A stretch of 64,000 bases of DNA from Desertivirga brevis (GCF_017355835.1 NZ_JAFEWF010000001.1:62001-126000), one strand, 5' to 3'; counted from the first letter of the stretch, positions 36,980 to 46,133 are shown. The notes: generated from the sequence alone by a model not told the origin. Translations and numbers: made by a program.

Positions 36980-37385
36980 ATAAGACAATTATTATAAGTA
37001 GGTTTAGAAAACAATGCCAAATCAGCAATAGGATACCGTTTTTACTGCCAATTATTCATCTATGATCGGTGGCACGTAGTTTGATTAAGTTGGTGTATCA
37101 GGATATTCTCACTGGGTAAATCAAGATATTCCCTGTTGGTTCCCGGTTCAACATATAAACGGTCCTGCTCTGAGCGAAATGCTCAGAGCACGAAAAGACC
37201 AGATAGTTCAAAGTCTTTCTTACAATCTCAAATTAGTCAAACATCACCAAATTCTCGCGCCTGCAATAGCTAATTATTTCTAAAAATCACAGTGATTAGA
37301 ACGTTAGAAGCATGAAAAGAAACAGATTTGCGAAATATCAGGACGCGTTACAAGTTTTACAGATTCACCAGGATGAATCAGGTTG
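36980..37385. other. 405-bp gap with a strong hairpin
   Basis: No convincing gene is present. A perfect 9-bp stem GCTCTGAGC / GCTCAGAGC with loop GAAAT lies at 37167-37189, and GGTC/GACC pairs flank it at 37161 and 37197. There is no T-tract, so it is not an ordinary terminator. A 25-codon frame at 37312-37389 is too short to support. The hairpin could belong to a small RNA or be a repeat element. Confidence 0.4.
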
Positions 37386-37814
37386 CTAGGGATGGTTCAT
37401 TTCGATAAGAATGTAAGCGTATTCATTCTCGTAATCCAATAAAAACTCACTACGATCGAGTTCTTTAGCTAATCTTAAAATAGAAAGAGGTTTTTCCGGC
37501 CCAGGGAAGAACTTGTCCATGTCGAAGTTGCAAAAAATGGCCCACATAGTTACTTCAGCGTAATATTCCTGGTACGGCATCAATTCAAAGTCACGGTAAC
37601 ACATTTCGCAAGGGTCGTCATTCAATGCGGAGGAGATCGCAAACCATGCAAATTCTGCGGAAAGGAATTCTGTTTTCTTTAATCTGCAGGAATACAATGT
37701 GGTAGAGTTTTCCGGGGACACTGTTTCAGTAAATTGAACATGTTGAGCAGGTAAATCCTCATACTTGAGAAACTGCGACATCTGTTCTGACGATAAAAAT
37801 TTTTCCTTATCCAT
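37386..37814 (-). CDS. Hypothetical protein (142 residues)
   Basis: I do not recognise a family. The protein is acidic, has no signal peptide or membrane segment, and is rich in aromatic residues (EFAWFAISSAL, YQEYYAEVTMWAIFCNFDMDKFF). Four cysteines include a CEMC pair, but there is no classic metal-site pattern. ATG 37814 is clean and the frame has a sensible amino-acid composition. It stands alone: convergent with the beta-lactamase pseudogene across 405 bp, and 176 bp from the next gene on the same strand. Confidence 0.6.
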   Translation of the reverse strand: MDKEKFLSSEQMSQFLKYEDLPAQHVQFTETVSPENSTTLYSCRLKKTEFLSAEFAWFAISSALNDDPCEMCYRDFELMPYQEYYAEVTMWAIFCNFDMDKFFPGPEKPLSILRLAKELDRSEFLLDYENEYAYILIEMNHP

Positions 37815-37990
37815 TAAGCTTCAAACCAACTAGTGAGTAGGTTCATATAGTTTTTAGGTTTATTTGGCTAATGTACAAAGACATGATCAAAATAAGTTAT
37901 TTATTAAAAATAGATTTTGATCGCCTTATAAATCAAGTCATATTTCTACCAGTACTTATGGTCTAGCTCTCTTCTTACCTCATGAGGAGG

Positions 37991-38575
37991 TTATAATTCG
38001 AGGGTAACTAAAGCTCGCCGGTTTACCTCAGTTTTAATATAGCCAATGAATCTATAGATTATTTCATTTGCTTCGATAAGATATTGTGCAGCCAGCTCTC
38101 TTTTGTACTTTGTTATTTTCTTGTCGTAAAAAAAATCATTATTTATCCTTGCTAGATCGATTTTTACTATTGTCTTAACATGTGCCGAATCTGGCAATTT
38201 AGAGGTAATAATCCTTGCGTTATCAACAAGCACTGTTAATTTATACATCCCGCTCTGCGCCTTAAAATCAGTTATTAAATCAATCACAAAAAGGTCGTCC
38301 TTTCTTACTGGTGTGTTATGCATGGTGGTTGCTAATAAAATTTTACCAGCCTCTTTATCAACTAGTCTGAAGTCATGCTCATCATTAGGCTCAAATGACT
38401 TAAGGAAAGCAGAAAAAATACACTTTTTCGTTACAATTGGATTATGGAGGTCTACCAATTCTTCCACAATAAGCTTCGAACCTTTAGTAGTAAAGGGTTT
38501 TAATTCGGCAGTCTGCGAATAGCTATTCAGAAATTCAATTACAAGCAGAGTTATGATAAGGCATTTTTTTTTCAT
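37991..38575 (-). CDS. Hypothetical exported protein (194 residues)
   Basis: Begins with a good signal peptide (MKKKCLIITLLVIEFLNSYSQ) and continues as a soluble, mixed alpha/beta periplasmic protein. No conserved motif is recognised. The C-terminal part (KITKYKRELAAQYLIEANEIIYRF) is helical. It lies between two other minus-strand genes with gaps of more than 150 bp on each side, so it is probably its own unit. Function unknown. Confidence 0.65.
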   Translation of the reverse strand: MKKKCLIITLLVIEFLNSYSQTAELKPFTTKGSKLIVEELVDLHNPIVTKKCIFSAFLKSFEPNDEHDFRLVDKEAGKILLATTMHNTPVRKDDLFVIDLITDFKAQSGMYKLTVLVDNARIITSKLPDSAHVKTIVKIDLARINNDFFYDKKITKYKRELAAQYLIEANEIIYRFIGYIKTEVNRRALVTLEL

Positions 38576-38729
38576 GATAAAGAGATGGGTTTTGTAAAAT
38601 AATTAAAAAAAGGATGCTGTCGATCTAATTCAACAAAATCCTTGGCATTAATAAGAGATAATGTAAAAATAAATAGAGTAACCAAAAGGACAAAAAGTTC
38701 CCTTGGGTATCCGAAAGTAATGATTATCA

Positions 38730-39917
38730 TTAAAAGCTCCTACTGATCACTTTCATATACCCTTCATTATTCGACCTCTTAAAAATTATATCCCGGCATT
38801 GGTTGAATAACACAAAAGATTTTAATGAGGTTATCAGTTTTTCAATGGTAACTAGATCGAGTACAACAGGCTCAAAATGTAGATTGTGTACAATCAATAC
38901 TTTAGCTTTTCGATCTGCCTTAGCGTCCATCCGGGCTATAAAGGTGTCTCCTGCAAGTATCGGAAGTGAGAAATAGCCATACTTTCTCTTATTGGCAGGG
39001 ACAAAGCACTCAATCTGGTAGTCGAAATTGAAGAAATTCGCCAAGCGGGAACGGAACACATTAACTATATCAAAAGGTGAAAGAATAAACACATCATTAT
39101 CTAATTCAACTTCGGTCTCCTGGCTTGCGAGCATATAGTGCGGACCTTTAATCCGCTCAATATTAACGATGTTAATCTCACCCTGCTCAACCATCTCTGC
39201 GAGAACATTTTTCAGCGGATTGCCTTTCACTCTTCTCGCATACCAGTTCATTTCTTTGGCTGAAGCAATCCCCATTGCCTTTAATGTGCGAAGAATAATA
39301 AAGCTAACAAATTCATTATCAGTCGGGACAGTCTGATCGGTTTCTGGAGGTACTAAGTTAAAGGGAAGATCATAGATCTTTTTAAAAGCCTTGTTTCGGC
39401 TAATCATGAGGTCTCCAATTAAATATAGCTTTTCGAGTACAACTTTGGAAGGTCTCCAATCCCACCATCCAGTGCTGGCTTCTATACGGTCATTTTCAAA
39501 ATCTTCAACCATTACAGGACCGTTCCGCTCCACCATGTCCATAATTGTCTTTCTTAAATTATCCTGAGGGTTAGTGAAAGGTTTTCCCTGGGTCCTAAAA
39601 GCATTTTTTACTTTAAGAGAATAGCGGAAGTCGCGCATTGGTAAATAACCAGCATCGGAGAAAAAATACTCAAAGATCAGCCCTTCCTCTCCAAGTTCCG
39701 TTAGCCATTCGGTTTGGTAATCAGGGACACGAGCTTGAAGCACATGATGATGGGCGCGCTCAACAACATAATTAGTATCCAACTGCACAAAGCCCAAATG
39801 ATCAATTACCTTGAAAACTGCGTCTTTTCCTGTTCCAAACTGCCCTTTCCTTGCTAAGCCGGCCGCTGAAAGAATAATTCTCCTTGCTTGTTTTTGTGTT
39901 AGTGAGATGGATTGCAC
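38730..39917 (-). CDS. YcaQ-like winged-helix protein (HTH_42), possible DNA glycosylase
   Basis: About 395 residues of the winged-helix family that includes E. coli YcaQ and Streptomyces AlkZ, which unhook interstrand crosslinks or bulky alkyl adducts. The catalytic QxD motif is present as LGFVQLDTNYVVERAHHHVL. Later family segments are FEYFFSDAGYLPMRDFRYS, EDFENDR, GWWDWRPSKVVLEKLYLIGDLMI and a C-terminal beta domain with DNDVFILSPFDIV. No ATG lies near the 5' end; GTG 39917 gives a start (VQSISLTQKQARRII) like the family, and a TTG at 39977 is the alternative. The gene stands alone. It could protect against a natural alkylating toxin. Confidence 0.82.
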   Translation of the reverse strand: MQSISLTQKQARRIILSAAGLARKGQFGTGKDAVFKVIDHLGFVQLDTNYVVERAHHHVLQARVPDYQTEWLTELGEEGLIFEYFFSDAGYLPMRDFRYSLKVKNAFRTQGKPFTNPQDNLRKTIMDMVERNGPVMVEDFENDRIEASTGWWDWRPSKVVLEKLYLIGDLMISRNKAFKKIYDLPFNLVPPETDQTVPTDNEFVSFIILRTLKAMGIASAKEMNWYARRVKGNPLKNVLAEMVEQGEINIVNIERIKGPHYMLASQETEVELDNDVFILSPFDIVNVFRSRLANFFNFDYQIECFVPANKRKYGYFSLPILAGDTFIARMDAKADRKAKVLIVHNLHFEPVVLDLVTIEKLITSLKSFVLFNQCRDIIFKRSNNEGYMKVISRSF

Positions 39918-40090
39918 GAGGTAAAAATAGCATTTGCTTTCAATGTATCCGCATATCGTAAAAACCACCTCGCGCAAATCAAGAACTTATCCCGTCGTAA
40001 ATTCTAAACCTAACATTAATTTCTTACCTTCAGAATTTTAAACAAAATCAAGCGTTTATCCTTTAAAGGAATTGTATATCTGGAACTGTT

Positions 40091-41002
40091 ATGATTTTAT
40101 TAGACGGAAGTATTTTTGGAGCAAAGCAAATTCCTTTTGAGGAGATCACCAACCTTGAGAAAAATTCACCGCAATTAATTATTTATGCCATTCCTGCGAT
40201 GGCTTTTTTTACTTTCCTCGAAATTGGTTATTCGTGGTATCTCCAAAACAAAAACTACCGTCTAAAGGAATCAATAGGCTCTGCCCTGGTTGGATTTGGA
40301 AGTGTAGGGATTGGTGTCTTTTTTAAGGTAGTAATCCTCTACGCAGCAGTTTGGATCTACAATTTAGTTCCGTGGCGCATGGAGTTCAACTGGTGGACCA
40401 TCATTCCTTGTTATATCGTTTTCGACTTTTTTAGCTACTGGTCGCATCGTATATCTCATTTCAACCGGTTCTTTTGGGCTACCCACGTTGTTCATCACTC
40501 CGCCGAAACGTATAACTTGACGGTGTCATTCAGACTTAGCTGGATCCAAAACCTCAAGATCATATTCTTTGTGCCCGTTGCCTTGATGGCATTCCACCCC
40601 GTTATATTCTTCGTAGTGAGTCAAATTGCTGTACTCTTCCAATTTTGGGTACATACGGAGTATATTGGCAAACTTCATCCTGTGATAGAATATATATTCG
40701 CTACCCCATCCAATCACAGGGTGCACCATGGTTCGCAGGAGAAATACCTTGATAAAAACTTCGCTGCTACGTTTATCATTTGGGACAGGATATTCGGCAC
40801 TTACCATGATGAAAATGAAAAGCCTGAATACGGCTTAACGAGTAAAATTGGCGACAGACTGGATCCAATATTCCTTAACTTTCATGAATTTGTAGATATG
40901 GCAAAAGACGTGAGGAAGGCAAAGGGCATTAAAGAAAAACTTTTTTATGCTTTTGCCAGTCCGGCTAAAATTCACGAACGAAAGCAAAAGTTAGGAACTT
41001 AA
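40091..41002 (+). CDS. Fatty acid hydroxylase/sterol desaturase family membrane protein
   Basis: A di-iron membrane oxygenase of 303 residues with four or five helices. It carries the histidine clusters of the family: HRISH (HxxxH), HVVHHS (HxxHH) and HRVHHG, with a conserved Trp-rich VHTEYIGKLHPVIEYIF segment between the last two. Bacteroidota members include enzymes of carotenoid, ether-lipid and fatty acid modification; the substrate is not clear here. It stands alone. A diverged copy of its last 15 codons occurs at 42325, after the azoR/hxlR genes. Confidence 0.9.
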   Translation: MILLDGSIFGAKQIPFEEITNLEKNSPQLIIYAIPAMAFFTFLEIGYSWYLQNKNYRLKESIGSALVGFGSVGIGVFFKVVILYAAVWIYNLVPWRMEFNWWTIIPCYIVFDFFSYWSHRISHFNRFFWATHVVHHSAETYNLTVSFRLSWIQNLKIIFFVPVALMAFHPVIFFVVSQIAVLFQFWVHTEYIGKLHPVIEYIFATPSNHRVHHGSQEKYLDKNFAATFIIWDRIFGTYHDENEKPEYGLTSKIGDRLDPIFLNFHEFVDMAKDVRKAKGIKEKLFYAFASPAKIHERKQKLGT

Positions 41003-41018
41003 CCATGAACTAGAATGA

Positions 41019-41132
41019 GTTCGTTGGGTTCAACCATTTTATTACCGCGAAGCTATAGGTGTTATTGAAGAGTTGATAGAAGTAGGCCGCTACCCGAAAC
41101 GCGTAGCAGGCCTGATTCTTATTGAATACTAA
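41019..41132 (+). pseudogene. Coding-like remnant without start
   Basis: After a TGA at 41016-41018 the frame runs for 37 codons to TAA 41130-41132 and reads like a protein C-terminus: FYYREAIGVIEELIEVGRYP, then KRVAGLILIEY. It has no start codon and directly follows the hydroxylase gene. The family is not recognised. It is probably the 3' end of a deleted gene. Confidence 0.4.
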
Positions 41133-41133
41133 C

Positions 41134-41739
41134 TTAAACACCTACCTCAACATCAGCAATAGCTTTATCTAAAGCATTTTCCTGTATACCTGGAATGTTT
41201 AAACCTTCTGCTCGGTAAACAGTTACATCGGTCATTCCTAGAAAGCCTAGAACACTTTTAAGATAAGGAACTACAAAGTCATAAGGAGCATAAGGCCCAG
41301 ATGAGTACACACCGCCAGTAGCTACCGCAATATAAACCTTCTTGCTTTTTACAAGACCTTCTGGACCTTCCTGACTATAGCGGAAGGTCTTACCTGACCG
41401 GGCAACATGGTCTATCCAGGCTTTAAGCGACGAATGTATAGTAAAATTATACATCGGTGCTCCAAGAACAATTACATCAGCCTCCATCAATTCTGAAATA
41501 GACTTATCAGAGTACAGAATGTTGTCGCGGTCATCAGAAGTGAGCTGTTCTTCGGGTGTGAAAAACGATTGTAGATGGGGCGCGTCAAGATGTGGGATGT
41601 TCTCGTTGAGCAGGTTCACCTCGTTTACCTTACTGCCTGGATATTTCTGCTGTAATTTTTCTACTATGGCTCTGCCTAATTGAATACTTACTGAAGCATC
41701 CTGGCGGGGACTTGAAATTAAGTGAAGAATAGTTTTCAT
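41134..41739 (-). CDS. azoR: FMN-dependent NADH-azoreductase / flavodoxin-fold quinone reductase
   Basis: A flavodoxin-fold oxidoreductase of 201 residues that reduces quinones and azo compounds with NAD(P)H. Markers are the FMN phosphate loop HLISSPRQDASVSIQLG, the AzoR motif VLGAPMYNFTIHSSLKAWIDHVARSGKTF and the late YIAVATGGVYSSG loop. The ATG at 41739 begins MKTILHLISSP; the 40 upstream codons in frame run into the divergent hxlR promoter and are not coding. It is transcribed divergently from hxlR, the usual arrangement in which an HxlR protein represses a redox enzyme until quinone or aldehyde stress occurs. Confidence 0.93.
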   Translation of the reverse strand: MKTILHLISSPRQDASVSIQLGRAIVEKLQQKYPGSKVNEVNLLNENIPHLDAPHLQSFFTPEEQLTSDDRDNILYSDKSISELMEADVIVLGAPMYNFTIHSSLKAWIDHVARSGKTFRYSQEGPEGLVKSKKVYIAVATGGVYSSGPYAPYDFVVPYLKSVLGFLGMTDVTVYRAEGLNIPGIQENALDKAIADVEVGV

Positions 41740-41796
41740 TACTAATATTTTATAGAGTTTCGAATAAACCGGACATTTGCCGGTAATAACTTTAGA

Positions 41797-41804
41797 CAAA
41801 GTTA
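41797..41804 (-). promoter_or_regulatory. Candidate -7 box of azoR
   Basis: TAACTTTG on the minus strand matches the Bacteroidota -7 consensus TAnnTTTG and lies 58 bp before the azoR ATG. The -33 element is not clear. Confidence 0.45.
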
Positions 41805-41831
41805 GCCCTGGTGAATGGTTAAAAACCCTAA

Positions 41832-41865
41832 CTTCCCTCCAGGGAAGCGCTTCCATCAAAGGAAG
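41832..41865. promoter_or_regulatory. Tandem inverted repeats between azoR and hxlR
   Basis: Two adjacent palindromes share the half-site CTTCC/GGAAG: CTTCCCT-CC-AGGGAAG (41832-41847) and CTTCC-ATCAAA-GGAAG (41850-41865). They lie just before the hxlR ATG and upstream of the azoR -7 box, where an autorepressing HxlR dimer would bind. Confidence 0.55.
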
Positions 41866-41882
41866 TGAGTACCTTTACATTT

Positions 41883-42254
41883 ATGGAAATGATTGAAGAT
41901 CAAATCATACATTCAGGGGAAACATGTATTACAAGCGTAAACTACATTAGCGACGCGCTGTACGTTTTGGGCGGCAAATGGAAGCTAGTTATTATTTTCT
42001 CACTTACTGAGTCTCCCCGACGCTTCGGGGAATTGCAAAAGATATTACACGGTATCGGTCCAAAGATGCTTGCTAAAGACCTTAAGGAGCTAGAGTTAAA
42101 TGAGTTTATAGTCCGTCGTGTCTATAAAGGTTCGCCGGCAAAGGTTATTTATGAAGCCACTCCCTATAGTAAATCCTTGTCTAAAATACTGTTTGAATTG
42201 AGGGACTGGGGGATGCAGCACCGGGAAAAGATTAAGCAAAGTATGCGTAAATAA
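41883..42254 (+). CDS. HxlR-family winged-helix regulator
   Basis: A DNA-binding protein of 123 residues. The HxlR core is VLGGKWKLVIIFSLTESPRRFGELQKIL, then IGPKMLAKDLKELELNEFIVRRVY and ATPYSKSLSKILFELRDWG. A cysteine just before the core (ETCITSVNYI) is at the position used as a redox or quinone sensor in QorR/HypR-like members. ATG 41883 or the ATG two codons later is preferred over a GTG at 41865 that lies in the palindrome. It is divergent from azoR, which it probably represses. Confidence 0.93.
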   Translation: MEMIEDQIIHSGETCITSVNYISDALYVLGGKWKLVIIFSLTESPRRFGELQKILHGIGPKMLAKDLKELELNEFIVRRVYKGSPAKVIYEATPYSKSLSKILFELRDWGMQHREKIKQSMRK

Positions 42255-42324
42255 TGAAGATCCGCTAAGCAGCAATCCATTACCATAAACTCTGTATGAA
42301 TTCAAAAATAGTTACTCTTTAATT

Positions 42325-42369
42325 GCCATTCCGGCCAAAACTCACGAACCAAAGCAAAAGGCAGGATAG
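42325..42369 (+). pseudogene. Remnant copy of the fatty acid hydroxylase 3' end
   Basis: The frame reads AIPAKTHEPKQKAG and then TAG. The intact gene ends ASPAKIHERKQKLGT and then TAA. The DNA matches closely over about 40 bases (CCGGC-AAAA-TCACGAAC-AAAGCAAAAG). It is therefore the tail of a second, otherwise deleted hydroxylase gene. The azoR/hxlR pair lies between the two tails. Confidence 0.7.
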
Positions 42370-42438
42370 GGCTGGGATAATTATAATAACTTCCTTAAAT
42401 AAACTGCGTACAAGTGGCCTGAACTACAATTTAGGTAA

Positions 42439-44703
42439 GTGGATAAAAAGGAAGAAGATAAAAAGAAGATAACCCAAATATCATCAACATCAATAGTAGT
42501 AGGTGTACTTTTAGCAGCTGCCTTTTACTTGCTGGGATTTAATTATTTAGGTGGTGCCATGGTAATCTATTGTTTGGTCATGTCGCTGCACTTATTACTG
42601 CTAAAAAAGGGATTCGTAAAAAATCCTACACTCAACAACACCTTTATAGTGAGCCTCTTTATTATCCTGGTAGTCTATTTGCAGGGACTAAAAGCTGGTG
42701 GATATATGTTTTTTCTGACGTTCTACATTGCTATTCCCTACATGATAGACACCACGAAAAAATTTAAAGAGGAAATGTTCCTTTATTTTGGTATCACTAC
42801 TTTGTCCTTCCTTATTTGTATGTTCTTTGTGCCTGAAATAAGTACCTGGGAAAAAATTTCAGACGAACACTATCATTACCTTTTTATCGCTAATGGCCTA
42901 TCCACAATAAGCATGGCATTAGGTTTTGTTTATCAGGGAGTTAAGTTTGCGAAACAACATGAAGATGCGCTAATTGCCGAGACCAATAATACTAAACAAC
43001 TAAATGCCGACCTAAAAATTCAATCTCTCGAATTGCAGCAGCAATCAGATAATCTCCAAGCGCTGAATGAAGAACTGCAAACCCAGTCGGAAGAACTAAA
43101 ATCTCAGGCCGAACATCTTTGCACAATGAATGAATTGCTGCAAACTGAGCGAGAACGGGCAGACATAGCCAATCAGGCAAAAAGTGTATTCCTGGCAACC
43201 ATGAGTCATGAAATTCGCACTCCAATGAATGGAGTACTCGGAATGGCATCACTATTGGCTCAAACCCGGCTGGATGCAGAACAGGAAGAGTATGTAAACG
43301 TGATTAATAACAGCGGGGATGCCCTGCTACACGTCATAAACGATATCCTGGACTTTTCAAAGATCGAGTCGGGTAATCTTGAACTTGAAAAACATGACTT
43401 TAACCTTCGCCACTGTGTAGAGGCTGTACTCGATGTTTTTGCTAGTAAAGCAGGTCAACAAGGTTTAGACCTGGTGTATCAAATGGATCATTTGCTACCT
43501 GTAATGATAGTTGGAGACAGTATGCGTTTGCGACAGGTTCTAATCAACTTTGTTGGTAATGCAGTAAAATTTACTCAGCAGGGGGAAGTATTTGTAGAAG
43601 TCAATCTAGTTAATGCTGTAGGTGATGATCTTGACCTAAGTTTCAGTATTCATGATACAGGTATTGGGATCCCGGAAGATAAGTTATCCCGACTATTTAA
43701 GGCCTTCTCGCAAGTAGATTCTTCAACTACCCGCAAATATGGAGGATCGGGACTTGGCTTGGCTATCAGTGAACGTCTTATTAAACTTATGGGGGGAGAT
43801 GTAAGCGTTTCCAGTACAGTAGGAGTAGGGACAACCTTTAAGTTCACTTTAAAAACCCGCGTAGCGCACAGTTCGGAAAGGCAATATGTAACACTAAGCA
43901 CTGCAGGCCTCGATAAGAAAAAGGTGTTGATCCTAGATGATAATCAAACCAACTTGTCTATATTGCAAAAGCAGTTAGCTCTTTGGAATATTAAGGCCTT
44001 GCCTGCACTTTCCGGAGCCGAAGCTCTCGCCTTGTTGAAAGACCAGCATTTTGACTTGATCATCTCGGATATGCAAATGCCCGAAATGGATGGAGTAAGC
44101 TTTGCAAGGGCCGCGAAAGTTTTACATCCCGCAACTCCCATTGTTCTACTTAGTTCGGTAGGTGATGAATCACGTTCCAAATATCCAGAACTTTTTAACT
44201 CGGTAGTAAACAAACCTATTAAACAAGCGCAGCTAAAATCTATCGTGCAACAGGAACTGAAGCTAAAATCAGAAAACAGCCTTCCTGAAGCCGGAATGAT
44301 TGTAACACTTAGCGATGATTTCGCTACAGCTTTTCCTTTCGATATCCTTATTGCTGAAGACAACCTAATCAACCAGAAGTTAGCAACTCGCGTCCTTAAC
44401 AAATTAGGCTACTATCCAAAGATTGCAGCGAATGGGAAAGAAGCCGTAGATATGCTTAACGAGCACCCCTATGATCTTATCTTAATGGATATGCTGATGC
44501 CGGAGATGGATGGTATTGAAGCAACAATGACAATCAGGCTGAATAAAGATATTCAGCAACCTATAATCGTTGCTATGACTGCCAATGTAATGCCCGAGGA
44601 TAAAGAAAAGTGTTTGAATGCTGGTATGAGCGCCTTTGTTTCAAAGCCATTCAAATTGGAGGATTTGAAGGATGTTCTTAAAGAAATGAGTAGCGTCCGC
44701 TGA
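42439..44703 (+). CDS. Membrane hybrid sensor histidine kinase with two receivers (BarA-like)
   Basis: A 754-residue kinase. It has an N-terminal membrane part with five or six helices (about 12-175) and almost no periplasmic region, then a long coiled coil (about 185-245, Q/L/E-rich). HisKA follows with [19 protein letters not shown] (His257), then HATPase_c ([33 protein letters not shown]). Receiver 1 has ILDDNQTN and Asp544 in [11 protein letters not shown]; receiver 2 has IAEDNLINQ and Asp684 in [11 protein letters not shown]. No Hpt domain is present, so phosphate must pass to a separate Hpt protein or stay in cis. The start is GTG 42439; no ATG lies before the first helix. It is a single-gene unit. 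Confidence 0.93.
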   Translation: MDKKEEDKKKITQISSTSIVVGVLLAAAFYLLGFNYLGGAMVIYCLVMSLHLLLLKKGFVKNPTLNNTFIVSLFIILVVYLQGLKAGGYMFFLTFYIAIPYMIDTTKKFKEEMFLYFGITTLSFLICMFFVPEISTWEKISDEHYHYLFIANGLSTISMALGFVYQGVKFAKQHEDALIAETNNTKQLNADLKIQSLELQQQSDNLQALNEELQTQSEELKSQAEHLCTMNELLQTERERADIANQAKSVFLATMSHEIRTPMNGVLGMASLLAQTRLDAEQEEYVNVINNSGDALLHVINDILDFSKIESGNLELEKHDFNLRHCVEAVLDVFASKAGQQGLDLVYQMDHLLPVMIVGDSMRLRQVLINFVGNAVKFTQQGEVFVEVNLVNAVGDDLDLSFSIHDTGIGIPEDKLSRLFKAFSQVDSSTTRKYGGSGLGLAISERLIKLMGGDVSVSSTVGVGTTFKFTLKTRVAHSSERQYVTLSTAGLDKKKVLILDDNQTNLSILQKQLALWNIKALPALSGAEALALLKDQHFDLIISDMQMPEMDGVSFARAAKVLHPATPIVLLSSVGDESRSKYPELFNSVVNKPIKQAQLKSIVQQELKLKSENSLPEAGMIVTLSDDFATAFPFDILIAEDNLINQKLATRVLNKLGYYPKIAANGKEAVDMLNEHPYDLILMDMLMPEMDGIEATMTIRLNKDIQQPIIVAMTANVMPEDKEKCLNAGMSAFVSKPFKLEDLKDVLKEMSSVR

Positions 44704-44737
44704 AGAGCGCATAAAGGGAATTATCCTAATCCTCCTG

Positions 44738-45118
44738 CTATTCTTCAAGCTCCATAGGCACCTGCGGAAACTGTTTCAGGATCACCTTTTTCAGCTGCTC
44801 CTGATGTTCATCTCCCCAAAGCCCAATGGCATGGATCAGAGGTATCAATGATCTACCAAAATCAGTAAGATTGTATTCCACCTTTGGAGGCATCACAGCA
44901 AAGATCTGGCGCGTAATCAGTTCATGGTTTTCCAATTCTTTTAGTTGCATATTTAGAACACGCCTTGTAGCGTCCGGAATTTTGCGTTGCAGCTCACTCG
45001 GGCGTTTGTTACCCTCGTGAATGAACCAAAGTATGCGAATTTTCCACTTTCCATAAAGTACTTCTCCCACCAAGTCAAGCCCACAATTCAGGTATGGCAA
45101 AATCTTTCTTTCGTACAT
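44738..45118 (-). CDS. HxlR-family winged-helix regulator
   Basis: 126 residues: LYGKWKIRILWFIHEGNKRPSELQRKI, RRVLNMQLKELENHELITRQI and YNLTDFGRSLIPLIHAIGLWGDEHQEQL. A single cysteine (LNCGLDLV) precedes the wing core. It is the second HxlR in 3 kb but belongs to a different subgroup from the azoR-linked one. Its divergent neighbour is a truncated SDR gene, probably its former target, and a palindrome lies between them. The regulator therefore seems to have lost its partner. Confidence 0.93.
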   Translation of the reverse strand: MYERKILPYLNCGLDLVGEVLYGKWKIRILWFIHEGNKRPSELQRKIPDATRRVLNMQLKELENHELITRQIFAVMPPKVEYNLTDFGRSLIPLIHAIGLWGDEHQEQLKKVILKQFPQVPMELEE

Positions 45119-45152
45119 AAATACAAATATAACCCGGGCATTTCATTCGGGC

Positions 45153-45176
45153 AATAGGGATAAAATTCTCCCTATT
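45153..45176. promoter_or_regulatory. Palindrome between hxlR and the SDR stub
   Basis: AATAGGGA / TCCCTATT, a perfect 8-bp inverted repeat with an 8-base spacer, lies 35 bp before the hxlR ATG. It is a likely binding site of this HxlR protein. Confidence 0.5.
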
Positions 45177-45332
45177 TGAATCGTAAGTCCGTACTTGTTA
45201 GAGCCTTATGTACTATCGAAATTTGGACCAGAATCCAGCACAATCCAAAGCCCGTTGCAAACGGAGAAAGGCTAGGAGTGAAGGGTTCGTATGGCATAAA
45301 TGAAAAATTAAATCTCATAAAACAGAAGTCCT

Positions 45333-45422
45333 ATGGCACTAGAGTTCGAAAGTAAAAAAGAGTTAGAAGGTAAAATTGCCCTGGTAACAGGCGGCACCAA
45401 AGGAGCCGGTAAACCATTTTAA
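45333..45422 (+). pseudogene. Truncated short-chain dehydrogenase (SDR) stub
   Basis: The ATG at 45333 begins 29 codons of a clear SDR N-terminus: ELEGKIALVTGGTKGAGKPF with the TGGxxGxG cofactor motif, then TAA. SDRs have about 250 residues; the catalytic Ser-Tyr-Lys part is missing. The next 70 bp lead into an unrelated lipoprotein gene. A deletion has removed the rest. Confidence 0.85.
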
Positions 45423-45491
45423 GGGTTGGCCTACGAAAACTCCTTATGAGTTTTATCTTTGGTTACCGGTTTAATTTATCAACAAACTAAA

Positions 45492-46133
45492 ATGAATCTT
45501 AAACTTATCGCTTGTTTCTATTTATTTATGTCTGTCATCTTTATTTCTTGTAATAAAGACGAAAGGCCTCTTGAATTTCCCTTAACTATGAAAAGTCAAA
45601 AGGTTGAGAGGAAATCTGGTGTACAATTATTCACTAATCAACTGGAGGTGAAAGCGCCTGCTAAGATATCCGCTTTTGTTAACAACAGTGAGATGTTTAA
45701 TGCAAACCTGATTGGAAAGCGGCTGGGGAACCTTACCTTTCGCAGTATTGATACAGCGTACTTTTCCAGTCCCGACTACCGGTATAGAGTAGAAAGGAAG
45801 GATGGGCTCAATTTATTCTACTCTCCTTATGTCGCAGACTACAGTTCCAATTACCGTCACCCTAGTTTGACCAGGTATGCCGATCCTTCAATTCAGGGCG
45901 GTGCTTATATTTATAGAAGAGAGATCCGCGTAGCGAGAGGTTCCTTAAACTCCCTAAGTTTTTCATGTTTTGCTTATAAACTGTCTCGAAACGAATATTT
46001 TCCAGAAAGAGGTGCAGCTCTGGCTTCAAGGGAGGAAGGAGTATTGTTCAATGAATTCAACGAGGAATTTGTAAAGAGCCTGGGTAAATACGATACACTT
46101 GCTATTCAGGAATTTGTAATAAGGGTAAGATAA
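45492..46133 (+). CDS. Hypothetical lipoprotein
   Basis: 213 residues with a lipoprotein signal peptide (MNLKLIACFYLFMSVIFISC). The mature part is beta-rich with no recognised motif; it has many Tyr/Arg and segments such as FRSIDTAYFSSPDYRYRVER and DTLAIQEFVIRVR. This style is typical of the small uncharacterised lipoproteins of Bacteroidota. ATG 45492 is chosen because the signal peptide begins there; a TTG 11 codons upstream is in frame. It starts 70 bp after the SDR stub, so its present promoter may come from the deleted region. Confidence 0.7.
   Translation: MNLKLIACFYLFMSVIFISCNKDERPLEFPLTMKSQKVERKSGVQLFTNQLEVKAPAKISAFVNNSEMFNANLIGKRLGNLTFRSIDTAYFSSPDYRYRVERKDGLNLFYSPYVADYSSNYRHPSLTRYADPSIQGGAYIYRREIRVARGSLNSLSFSCFAYKLSRNEYFPERGAALASREEGVLFNEFNEEFVKSLGKYDTLAIQEFVIRVR

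Noticed and set aside
37312..37389. 25-codon frame in the 405-bp gap
   Set aside because: Too short, no recognised motif, and it overlaps the end of the convergent gene.
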